Assembly: GCA_012295275.1 (NCBI GenBank)
Contig: CM022678.1
Location: 15,211,959-15,275,958 of the forward strand
Source of the DNA: Chrysomallon squamiferum
Lineage: Eukaryota; Mollusca; Gastropoda; Neomphalida; Peltospiridae
Length of the DNA: 64,000 nt
Direction: 5' to 3'
The notes under the pieces were generated by a model. It had not been told where the DNA came from. It did not search any database and saw only the letters and a list, made by a program, of their open reading frames with translations. The first letter of the stretch is position 1; each line of letters opens with the position of its first letter. A program made the translations under genes and the position numbers. Positions 33,134-45,391 of the stretch are shown here, one piece after another.

Positions 33134-35511
33134 TGAAAATAAAAATGCGATTTAGTCTGTTCTGTTGAATAAATTGATAAAAAAAACACAACCAAAACTA
33201 CATCCTTCAGAAAACTATTAAAGATTCATTAGGTTTTAACCCTTAATCAAATTAAGTAACATATCAATTCAGTATAAAATCTCAACTTCAAGGTTATTAT
33301 GCCATTGTTATGTTCATTTTCACAAGAAAAGAAGAACTACAGGTTGCTCTGGCATTTTCTTTTTTACATGGACAGTGTAAATAGCATGAAATATTCATTG
33401 ATATTTTAATAGTAATAATAAATGTTACAAATTAGTAACAAGGATAGGATTATAGAAATATGTTAAAAACATTAAGGTATATCTCCATATCCGAATACAA
33501 AGAAAAATAGTTTAATACAGATTACTCAAAGTGCTAATTTTTTAATTTGAAAATAAAACAAATAATTAAATAAATAAATAATAGACTATTCCAAAACATA
33601 CAATTCATTTGATCAATAAAATATGAAATCTGATATAATACAGAAAAAAAAATAAAAAAAACATTGCTGATGAATTTTCTATTATGTTAACATTTACAAC
33701 ATTGGTTAGCTACCTAATGTTTTATAGTACATTTAACTGACTAAAACGTAATGTATTTTTATTTTCACATTACTTGTTACAATCAGTACAAATGGCTTAC
33801 TTCTGGAAAGAACATGACCCATGAACAAATAAACATTCAAAACAAATTACACACATATGGAAGGAAATAAATGAGAAAGAAATAAAATAAAATACTTAAG
33901 GTGTATTATGTTAATATTCTTAATAAATATATATACCCTTCCATATAAATAAGTTTTATGTTGACAGTTGAGTTGCAAAAACATAATTTTATAAAAATGT
34001 TGTTTAGCTTTGATAAAAAGATTTCTGAAAATGAAAATGACATTTTCACACATTCAAGAAGAAAATCCAGAAACAGACATAAACAGGACATACAAAAACA
34101 ATCCAGAAGAAAATATAAAATTTGATTTTTTTTCTTATTAAATGCAATCAAACAGGAGCTGCTAATGCATCATTACCAAGATTAAAAACTGAATCATTTT
34201 TTTTCTTCTATATACAAACAATGTACACATTAATTACTAAGATTTTAAAAACAACACTAGTTATTGTCGGGGGAATTTTTATATTTATTTAAATATTAAA
34301 ATGTATTAACAAATATACAGATAGTTTCAGTCACTCAAATATACACCTATACATCCGCAGTAATATTTACAAAAATGTACTAAAATTTAAATACATATTT
34401 AATAAAATGGTGCAAAGCTGCAACCAATTTCAAAACTTAAGAGGAAAAGAGATTTTAAAAGTTTAATTTCTGAGACAAACATACTCAAAGATTAAAATAT
34501 TTATTATTCACTATGCTCCATATTTTATTTCTGGTTGCCAGGTATATAGGAAAGTATAGCAAAAGAAAACAAATGATTTCAGTTATAATTTTGATAACAC
34601 AGGCAGTTCACAGTCAAAAATAGGCATCATTTTGAACAATGTTACTTTGTACGTAAACTATTTAAAAATGAATAATTTAACCTAATTCTAATGCAAAAAT
34701 TTGTAATATATTAAAAGATGATGAACATTTGGAAGTTTGCATATTAAAGTCTGAAAAGGATCTACTCCAAAAAGTTTTGATTTCTGGATTTGGTTTATCT
34801 TATTTTTTCTTCTTTTTCACAATAATATAGCCACATCTGTATTCTGCTCTATGCAAAGTATGAATAAAAAATAGACAGAATTTGTTTACTAAAACATGTT
34901 TATATACCTGTAAATGATTTTTTTATATTGTTTTTAATGGATTCAAAAAGTCAACGTATTTTATTCACCAGTAAATGTTTTAAAATGATCATTTAGACCA
35001 AATTAAATGATCCGAAATATCATATATTATGGACAAATAGGCAGTGGTATTTAAAATAATAGTAATAATAATAATTTGAAAGAATTATTAAAAATAAATG
35101 AAGATTTTATGAAAATCAGTTTTAAAGCTGAATTATGATACATTAATTAAATTAACTGTGTAGTCTAACACCCACTTTACATATTCTGAATCTTGAACAT
35201 TTAACATTTTATATTATGAATTTCTAAAAAGAAATGTTTTATAATTAATTATATTATCATGTATTATTTCACAGAATCTGAACAAGAATAACAAATAACT
35301 GATTTGTTTTTTTCACTCAAACATTTCCACATTATTAATATCACATCGCTTTTTATAAAAGCTCACTGCTATGACACTAACACAGAGATGATTAAGAAAA
35401 GAAATGTGTTCAGCCTGGATGGGCTGACCTGACATACACTAGCATTTTGTTCTACACAGAAAGTAACTCTCACAGCAACTGAAGCTTACATTCATCATAG
35501 AACAGCTGTTT
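31951..35511. other. Interval between convergent PSMD14 and STAM; probable STAM 3' UTR
   Basis: AT-rich with poly(A) at about 33104-33133. No ORF has family resemblance or splice support. Many TTTATT hexamers on the plus strand (AATAAA for STAM) are present, so the STAM 3' end cannot be fixed. Confidence 0.5.
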
Positions 35512-38500
35512 TCAAAGCAGTGGTTGCTGCGGCGGGAGGGGCTGGTACATGTGGGGTACTGCACTAAAGTTCTGATTCATATTGGCTGGGTCAGGCTGAT
35601 TGATGGGTGGAGCTACTCCACTGGGTAAGGGTTGAGGAGCAACCGGCATTGTGTTCACGTCTGGCGGTAACGACTGGTACACAGTCGGTGGCACTTGACT
35701 GGGCATGCTGCAATCAGAAATACACTTTTAACATTCATCAAGTTTTTAAATGTATTATTAAATTATGAATGAAGTTTATTTCAAGACCAGCTCATTTCTG
35801 CACGCTGCAATCAAAAATAAAATTTTATAACTTTTGAAGTTTTTAAATGTATTATTAAATTGTGAATGAAGTTTATTTCAACACCCGCTCATTTCTGCAT
35901 TCTGCAATTATGAAAAATATACTTTTATAATTCATCAAGTTTTTAAATGTATTATTAAATTATGAATGAAGTTTATTAATGAACAGTTCAGTTCAGCATG
36001 TTATATAAATGTGAATGTAGTATTATATGAAAGTAATAATAAAATATTTTCAAATATTTATGTAATTAAAAACCAGATAATCACAATCAGTTGATACTGA
36101 CTGACTTAATTAGCACTCCTCATCCTCACCTATAATTCACTAGATACAATAAAAAAAATCATTTCAGAAAAAAATAAATAAAAATAATGTACCTGGAAAA
36201 TGGCTGACTAACACTTGGTTGTTGTGTGTACCCTTCAGGTGGTGGCATTACTGGCCCTGGGGCCATCTGTCCTTGACCTTGTGGTGGTAAGTGACCCTGA
36301 GGTATAGGGCCAGAAGGTAAGTATGTAGGTTGTCCACCATAGGCAGCCTACAATAAGAAAAACTTTCATTAAATAAATAGTAATAAATTATTCATACATT
36401 GTAAATAAAAAAGGCTACAAATGACTGGAATTCTGATGCATCAGTTAAAAAATATAGGTGGACTGCAGTAAAATATTTTTCCTTTAATCATATTAAATTA
36501 TTTACCAACAGTGGTAGGAATGGGAAATTTAGAAATGAATTAACTGAGAAATGAAAAAAAAAATTATTTCTTGAACAACATTTACCAGTCTTGTTGACAT
36601 TATGAAGTTTTGCAGTCAGTCAATAAAAATCTGTTATTATTATTATTATTATTATTTTTATTACCTTTTTTATAAAAATTTGTTCACACAGTATTAAATT
36701 ATATATATATTTTTTCCTCACCTGTGCAGGTAATGTTCCTGGAGGTAAGAACTGCTGTGTTGTCGTCATGGTGTATCCATAGCCTGGATTTTCCTTCATC
36801 AGAGAGTGGTACATCTGCAGTGCCTCCATTACCTTCTTGTTCAAGTCTTCCAAGTTGGCATGGTTCCTACACATTGTTACAAGTCTCTTTAATAAATATG
36901 TATTTACCTTTGTTTGACACCCAATAGCCAACACCTTTTGTTATGACAAAAGGTGGGGGGTCAATAAATATTCACTGATTCATAATAAATATGTATTTAC
37001 CTTTGCTTGACACTCAGTACTGGGGGGGTTTTCGTGCTGGGATTATCGATAAACATTCATTGAGTCATTAATAAATAAATATAATGCCTTTCTTTTGAAC
37101 AATTATACTGACATTCTCTCAGCTTCTTATTCAAATATTCCAAAAATCCTTCCTGAATATTATTAAAAAAACTTTCTTTCATAACTAAATATGATGTCCT
37201 TGCAAGTAAATAATACACAGATATTCCCATAGCTTCATATCCACGTTAGCACTGATTCCTATAATTGTTAAAAATTCTCTTTAATAAATAAATAAATATA
37301 ATGCTGTTCTTACAGACATTGTCTGGGTTCTAATCAAAATATCTTAATGGTGCTGGACATTCAGTTGTAAATAGATGCTGTAAGTGCTGTTGTTGCTCTA
37401 TTTACAAATTTACTTGTACACGTCTGTTAAATGAGCAAATGAAATTTCTTATCTGCTGTAATTTCCATTCAGCAGATGGAAACAGTCCATTTTTTTTTTT
37501 TTTTTAACTTCTGGTTTGATTGAGTGTGCAGTGAGGAATTGTCCTGACACTGATTTCAGCACATTCAGGACATTAATTTACACGATCTATTTTAAACATT
37601 TCTAAGAAAAACTTGTATACAAATATTCTACAATGAACTGTTTTATGATAAATAATATACACACAGTTATGTAGAGATTTCCTGACTGATTCTATAAAAT
37701 AAACAATTAATACTGTTACACCTTTGTCACTAGAGCAGTAAGGGTATGTCCAAATATATACATTCTGACTTAGGTTGGATTTCACAGAACAATCCACATC
37801 TGTAATGCAGGGCATTTGTCTAGACTTAAATTTAGAATTTTTTTATTTTTCTTTATTTAGTAGATCAGAATAAATGTAACTATAAAAGGTCAAATACCCA
37901 CCTATCTATTTTCTCTAACTCTGCATCTATCAGTGGACCCATTACTTTGCACTGTTCTGTAATAACAACAATGATGACAATGATGATAAATATTTATGAA
38001 TATCTAAACATGTTTTTCAAATACTTGTTTTATTTTGTGTTTTATAACCATAAAAACACATATCAATTTTAAAATAATAATGGTAACAACAGCAGCAGCA
38101 GTTGAAAATATGAAATACTAACAGAATTGCATGGAAACATATTTCAATTAATCTGGTTATCAGAATGGTATGTATATACATATAAATATAAATAATTCCT
38201 ACCTTCCAAGTTAAGCATTTCTGCAGAGTCTGGCTGGTTAATTCCTGTAGGATCAGCATTCTGAATCAGTTGTAAAGTTTCGTCTATTTTGCTCTGTGAA
38301 AACCAATGACTATTTTCTCAGGAACTTGTGAAAATCATGTTTATATTTTTCTTTCTTAACATTTTGAAATGCTTATTTTATATATATATATATATATATT
38401 CACACTGTCTACAAATTGTAACTTTTAAAGTAAAAAATATTTTAACATTGGATGAGGTTCTTTAGGAACATTAAAAACAAAATACAAACTTGAAACATTT

Positions 38501-39625
38501 CTAATATTTAGCTTTAAAAGTAATGATATAATCAGTTCATATTAAAATTATTCAAGTTGCTAGGGAAGAAATTAATATCTCAAGATATAGTGAAATTCTG
38601 CTATATATTTAAGACAATAATAAAAAAAAAACAATAAAAAAAAACATGATAACTGATTTAACCATTAACATGCTTCCTCATGACCTCTTTTCATCTGTCT
38701 GTGAGCTTTTTAATGCCACCTTCACAAAATTATTTAGGTTTAACTAGATATTTACTATATTAAAAAAAAAAAAACAGTCAGAACTTTCATTTGAACCTGA
38801 TATTTTACATACTGAAAAATTCTCAAGTAATTGTGTAATTTCAAATTTTTTTAGTGGAAAATTTTATTAAAATACCAGTAGTTAAAACACACACACAGGT
38901 TTAGTTATATAAAATGTTTACATACTTCATCAATCTCTACATTTTCTGCTGGGATAGCTTCCACTGTTTTAACCTGAACTTCTTCACTGAACTGCACACT
39001 TTTCTTCTCTTTTGCTACAAAAACAATATTTTACTTAGTAATAACAACACATTACTAACACATTATCTTACTTAGTAATAACAACACATTACTAACACTA
39101 TTTTACTTAGTAATAACAACACATTACTAACACATTATCTTACTTAGTAATAACAACACATTACTAACACTATTTTACTTAGTAATAACAACACATTATC
39201 TTACTTAGCAATAACAACACATTACTAACACTATCTTACTTAGTAATAACACATTACTAACACAATATCTTAGTAATAACAACACATATCTTACTTAATA
39301 ACAACACATTACTAAGACAGTATAGATGTTCTTTAACCAAAAAAATTCAAACTTTCTTATTCAAAATAATGTATCACTTGTCAATAGCATTAATTCTTAT
39401 ATTAAACAGTATTAATGCTGATAGTTTAATTGTTTTCTTTCTTTGTTTTAATGTTTAAACAGACAAAACGTCATACCCTCCTCTGGTTCCACTGTAAGGT
39501 CAGCGGTAACAAAGTTTGCAGGAAACAGACCCTCACCTCGATGGTTGGAACCCTTCCACCAGTTTGGATCACTAAAAATTTTAAAACATTTTTTTTTATT
39601 AAACTAGCATTTTTTTTTCGGAACA

Positions 39626-39657
<32 letters not shown>

Positions 39658-41795
39658 AAATGTATATATATATATATATTTATATATATATTTTACAAAA
39701 GGAAAACTAATTTTGTGAACCTTTTTAAGACTAATTGATATGGAAATAATCAATTTGTATTAACTGACAAAATCAGTTTCCTTAGTGCATCCAACAGTCT
39801 ATTTCCCATTCCAAATAAAGCTTTTTATGTAATCTTTAGTAAAGCAGATGCTGCTGTCACTAACAGTAGCAGAATATTTTTATTTTCCTTTTATTTATTA
39901 TTTAAATAACAGTGTTGAAGAAATACCTGACATTTAATATATTGATGAGTTGACATTATTTAAATAACAGTGTTGATTAAATACTTGACATTTAATATCT
40001 TGAAGGGTTGATGTTTTAAAAACAATAACAGTATTGATAAAACATCTGTTATCTGTTATCTAGTACACTGATGAGTTGACATTTTCTTTACAATAACAAT
40101 GTTAATTAAATACCGACGTCTAACATACTGATATACCTTTTTGAATGACAGAATTGTTAACAAAATACCTGTCATCTAAAACATTGATAAGTTCTCCAGC
40201 CTTGAATGTCAACTCATTATCTTCTGCTGCTTCAAAATCATAAAGTGCTCGAACCTTCCTGGACTCTCTCTGAGCTGACGTTGAAGCATAGACTCCAGAC
40301 ACTGAATTTACACTAGATGGGTACAGACTGGTAGATGTCTTAGTTGTCTTCTTTTCAGCTTCTTGCAGAGATAATGCAATAGCTGAAACAGAACACAACA
40401 ACAAACCAGTACAATATACTTCTTCTGGTGTATGAAAAGAAGAAAGAAAATAGTAGCTTCTTTATTACCTTCATACAAAATAGCTGCACATCTCTGTTAT
40501 CATGGGTTTTTTTAAAATTATTATTGTCAGGGTTCTATTTCTGCATTAGATATAAATATTAAACATCTATTACCATATATACCATATAACTACAACTATT
40601 GCTGTTGTACATTGTTATTAATTAAAATTAGACAGCTATCAAAACAACTTGAAAGAAAGCAGCATATGGACTGCTTCTTCTTAATTCTAATGTATTGGGT
40701 TGCAATAAAAAACATTTTTAAACTGATTGTGTTTGAAAGCATGTAGTTTTGTTCCTCACTTGACACATAAAATATGTGATATATATATAGATAGATAGAT
40801 TCTGAAAGGTGAGCATATATGAAGTTGAATGAATCTATATACATATAAAGGAAATAATCTTTGAATTTCAAAAAAATGCCATGAAATCTCTGTTCAAATG
40901 CTATATGTTATTATTAAGAACAGAGCAGGTTCTGTTTCAACAGTGTTGATTAAAGAAATGAATCAGTTGTAAGGGATATTAACTGTGATCAAACTCACCC
41001 TGTGCAATATCATCTTCTTCTTTTGCCACATCAACACTTGTTGAGGTTTTCTTTGGCTGAGTTAAAAACAAAACCATTACTTACACAATCAGTAACCAAG
41101 CTTAACCACAACAAATGAAATTTTTCAATGAAAATAATTGTTTTCCCTTTGTTTTCATATGTCCAGCTTTTAGTTATAAGTAGGAAATTCTCCACTGAGA
41201 ATAAATTTCAATCAAACACTTTTTACACCATCCTATAATATTATTATCAATAAATGTAATTAAATAAAACAATTAAAAAATTCCTTTTTTGTTTTGGTCA
41301 ATTTTTGACAAAATTAAACTAAACAAATATATATAATTTTATAAATTTGTAATGAAAATGAAAATGTGAAAATTAAAAACAAAAATATTATTTCACAATC
41401 AGATAAGTTAAGTTAGTAACTACAACTTTCAGGGTTATATAAAAAATAATTAGGTAATTTGAATTAGATTACATTTTATATTTTTATTTACTTTATTTAT
41501 ATTAATCTTTAGTGTTATATGAAAATGAAAGGAAGGTTTAATAAAAATTAATTGGATTTAGCATGACTAATATTCTACTATAATAGAATACTAACTGTAT
41601 CAATGCTGTTCTACCTAAATACATATATACTAGACCTTACAAAAATTTTTTAAAAATCAAAACATAATAATTAATACTGAAAAATTTAACTCACCCCTGC
41701 ATCAGGATCTGAAAAATCAGTACCTTCTTTCTTCAGTGTTTCATAAAAAGATGGAATAAGACTGGGGGAAAAAAAGCAAATTAAATAAAAAGCAA

Positions 41796-41845
<50 letters not shown>

Positions 41846-44800
41846 TAATAATAAACTGTGATAACAAAAATAATCTACATTGGTAAACTAATTTTATAAT
41901 CTATATGGCTTTTAGTATTTTATGAAAATAAAAATACATAAGTCAATGATGCACACACATTATACATATACAAAAATAAAAATAAAAATCAAACCAGAAA
42001 CAGTTATTGGATTGCTGTTTACCAGAAGTGTATAATTACCAGGAAAAATTATAAACCGCTTATTTTACTGAATTTCTTATTAAATAATTTCAGAGCATAC
42101 TTAAATTGTACCTATAATAATACAAACAAATAATCAAAATATGTTCCCGAAATGTCCAAGTTACGTTTTAAGATTTTAATACTTTTATCTCTTTTTCCCA
42201 TCCTGTCTAACTAATAATTTTATATATAGTTATAATAGAAAGAGAACATTCATAATAAACAGAACTGTTTGACTTCACTACAGTGTTATCAGAATAAAAT
42301 ATAGCTATCATTATGCCATGAATGCAACTATCTTATGTAAATGGGGCCATGTTTTTAACAGAATTTTTTTTATTATTATCATTATAAGCAATGAAAACAC
42401 TTGGAATATAAAAAAATATATATTACACTATTTTTTCAGGTAAATTTGAAAGATTTAAAAATGTAAGCCATACTTAAGTGCTGGGTCATCTTTAAATTCA
42501 GCCATCTCTGCCCATTTCTTGATTAGAAACTTCAATTTCTGGGCAACCTTTGGGTGTGCCTGTATAAACAAATTGTAATATTTTATTATGTGTGTAAAAA
42601 AAAGAGAGTAAAATTAAAACATTGAAGTTCTGTTAAAAATAGTAAATAATCATTGTAATGCCTGCATAAGATTATGTACACAAAAAATAAGTAGCTTTCC
42701 ACATTTCTGTATTTCCATATATTAAGGATCAATAATAAATTTTAACTAAATATCTGGGAGAAGTAAAGTTATATTTCTACAATACATTTTAAATTATCAA
42801 ATGTTATTCAGTTTCTAGAGATTCTTTTATAACTTATAATATCCAGTTCCAAAATAACAGAAAAAAACAAAACAAATTAACAACATTTGATAATAAAAGA
42901 GGAAAATTTTGAATAAGCACATCCAAGATTAATAGTTAAAATTTACTTTTTGTTAATCCAGGGTAACAAACAGATTAAAGCCTCACTGGATTTGACTGTT
43001 ATTATTTACAAAAGAATGAGTACAAATACTAACTTTTGAAGATAATAATGTTTTACTCTCGGACACAAAGTCTCGTGAAGAAATCTCTAGATGGAAAGGC
43101 CGACCACAGTTATTAATGCAAGCGTCCAGCACCTGAAATACAATTGCAAAAATATATTTATTTAGTGATCTAATTACTTCCTGATCTAGTTAAATGATTT
43201 TCTAAACATACTTTGCTAGTATGAGGGATTAGGTAACAAACAGTAAACTGCATACATTTCTCTCACACATTCATAATTCCTGCTGATTTTAATTACAATC
43301 ATTGGTCAGAAATCAACTTTAACATATTTTCCTGTGAAAATCAATCAGAAGCTTAAATTGAAAAATTAGCTGTTGTTATATTTTTAATTTATAAATTATT
43401 ATATATATATTTTTTATAATTTAACAGCTTATATTTTTTACATTAAATTTGCTTATTTCTCAAGTAATGAAACTAAAAATAGATTTTAATACATTAAAAG
43501 AAAAGAATGATAAAACACTTACAGTGAGAGCCTGCATGGCGACAAAAGGAACACGATGATTCAGTCTTTTTACTATAGATTTGAGGCAGTCTCGAGCTCT
43601 GTAATAAAAATAAAACTGACTGGTTCATTAATATTACAAATTTATCCAAAGCTAATGAATATTTAACTGTAATCACTAAAAAAAAACAAATATGATTTTT
43701 GTTAATTAAATATAAGTTACAGAAGAATGAAAATAATTAATAAAACACATTATATACACATATAAATAAGCTGAATTGTTGCTTCAAAGTATGGTCTCTC
43801 CACAGTGAATGTCATGTTAATTTTGTTTTTTTGCTTTTAGTAAAATGAGAAAGAGAATAATAAAAAAAATAATATGCGTAATATTTATTTTATTACAATA
43901 AAATATTTTGTTTTATATTTTACCCATTTGGTGTTCTTCCAACTTTCTCACAAATATCCAAAATAAGGCTCCAGTCTTCTGATGTATTAACTTCACTAGT
44001 TGCTTTTTCTGCAAGACAAAAACAAATATTGGTAAACTCAAAGTTTATTACATTTTTAAAATATTTTCTAATATATTAAGAAACTGAAACAAAAACTAAA
44101 CTTAGCATCAAGCATATTTTTATTTAAAATTAACAAACAAAATTAAATAATTAAATAAATAAATAATAATAATAAATAAATAAAATACCCCCCAAAAATA
44201 AACAAAGACAGGTATATATATATATATATATAGACAAATCTGAATGTTCATGGGTTTTAACTGAGAATAATACTTTAAAAAAATCATTAAAAAAATCTAA
44301 ATGTTTTATTCTAAGTACTTTCTCTTAAATATATTGAAAAGCTAGTTCATTCCAAGACATCTTTAGTTTTTTGTGTTTGCACATACCTATATCTGTGTAT
44401 ATATGTGTCTAAGAGAGATATCATTCATTTTAAAATTATTATATATATATATACTACCCTACAGGATTCATAATTATTATTATTATTATTATTATTAATT
44501 TATAGAAAACTGGAAATATGCATTAATCTTTCTCTGAATTTTCTCTTACATCTTTTACATTAACTGCAAGGATATTTTTCTTTAGCATGCTTGAATTATC
44601 ATTTTACAACTGTAATGTGTAACATGGTTTGACAAAATTATTTTAGCTGAACAAAATATCATATCCTTGCAAGTACAACATTACATGCCAGTAATGTGTT
44701 ATGACACACCTTTAACTTCTACCCAGGTCCCAGCTGTTTCATTCCAATTATAAAATATACAGTATTATATTCATTTGACAAATAAATATGTTGTAACAGT

Positions 44801-45280
44801 TACAAACTATTTCAGTATAAGAGACAGTTTAACAAACTAATTCAGTAAATTAGTAATTTTAACAGAAAACTGTACATCAATAATCCCAAGCTAACAACTG
44901 AAAATGGTTTTGATTTTTGTTTTTGAAATAAACATTCACGAGTTTATGAGTCATAGAACAAGACTTATGAAAACAAAACAAAATGTTTATTTTTGTAGTA
45001 CTTTTTTACATTCACCACATCACTGAAAAGAAAACAGAAGAGAAAATTATAAATTACAATATCCAGTAATAACTGTAATTGTGACAGAGTTGATTAGTGA
45101 TCTTCATCATCACGGTTCTGTAAATTATGCATGTTTAGATTTTATAAGGAACAAAAATAAATTGAATTATAATTTTTTCTGTAACAGTGAAATGTAAGCA
45201 TTCGTTTGAAAGTATCATAGGGCATATTTATACTAACCAACATCTTGATCAAATGGTGAAGTCTGGGAAAAAAACGGCAT
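35512..45280 (-). CDS. STAM: Signal transducing adapter molecule (STAM), ESCRT-0 subunit, complete, 15 exons, 517 aa
   Basis: Exons in transcript order: 45280-45238, 44008-43924, 43598-43523, 43132-43034, 42559-42474, 41761-41695, 41056-40999, 40382-40169, 39571-39477, 39014-38926, 38293-38203, 37956-37902, 36866-36722, 36347-36193, 35707-35512. All are in phase (1,554 nt). The start is [24 protein letters not shown] domain lies at about 1-142, a ubiquitin-interacting motif ([17 protein letters not shown]) at about 166-183, an SH3 domain ([16 protein letters not shown]... SDPNWWKG) at about 213-268, a GAT/coiled-coil region at about 305-390, and a Pro/Gln-rich tail. STAM pairs with HRS on endosomes, binds ubiquitinated cargo and recruits deubiquitinases AMSH and USP8 through its SH3 domain. 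The length matches human STAM/STAM2 (540/525 aa). One invertebrate STAM is expected. Confidence 0.97.
35708..35990 (-). repeat. 97-bp tandem repeat carrying the 3' splice site of the last STAM exon, about 3 copies
   Basis: CTGCAA (TTGCAG on the minus strand) occurs at 35708-35713 (true acceptor), 35805-35810 and 35902-35907, exactly 97 bases apart. It is embedded in shared sequence such as AAGTTTTTAAATGTATTATT and GAATGAAGTTTATT. Confidence 0.9.
36835..37300 (-). repeat. Degenerate tandem copies of the 5' part of STAM exon 13 with its acceptor
   Basis: The true exon edge (plus-strand GGTTCCTACACATTGTTAC then TCTCTTTAATAAAT) is echoed at about 37122-37195 (TTCTTATTCAAATATTCC..TTCCT) and at 37240-37285 (GATTCCTATAATTGTTA then TCTCTTTAATAAAT). 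A further TTTAATAAATATGTATTTACCTT echo lies near 36985-37010. Confidence 0.6.
39021..39320 (-). repeat. Minisatellite of about 30-37 bp in the STAM intron upstream of exon 10
   Basis: The phrase CTTAGTAATAACAACACATT recurs about eight or nine times (plus strand), with alternating ATTACTAACAC and TATTTTA/TATCTTA spacers. It directly abuts the acceptor of exon 10. Confidence 0.9.
41797..41855. repeat. (ATA)n microsatellite in a STAM intron
   Basis: An ATA run 40 bases upstream (transcript sense) of exon 6. Confidence 0.9.
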
Positions 45281-45343
45281 CTTGAATATTGTTATTATCC
45301 AGATAAACACATCACTTGCTTTCTCCCAAATTTGTACTGAGTA

Positions 45344-45391
45344 TGCGCATGCTCAATATATGATGTCATTTCCAACAGTGTTTACTTCCGG
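45344..45391 (-). promoter_or_regulatory. STAM promoter motif cluster (NRF-1, CRE-like, ETS)
   Basis: Within 110 bases upstream of the STAM ATG: TGCGCATGC (45344-45352, NRF-1 core), TGATGTCAT (45361-45369, CRE/ATF-like) and ACTTCCGG (45384-45391, ETS/GABP). These are typical of TATA-less housekeeping promoters, and this stretch is less AT-rich than its surroundings. Transcription could also start outward to the right. Confidence 0.55.
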
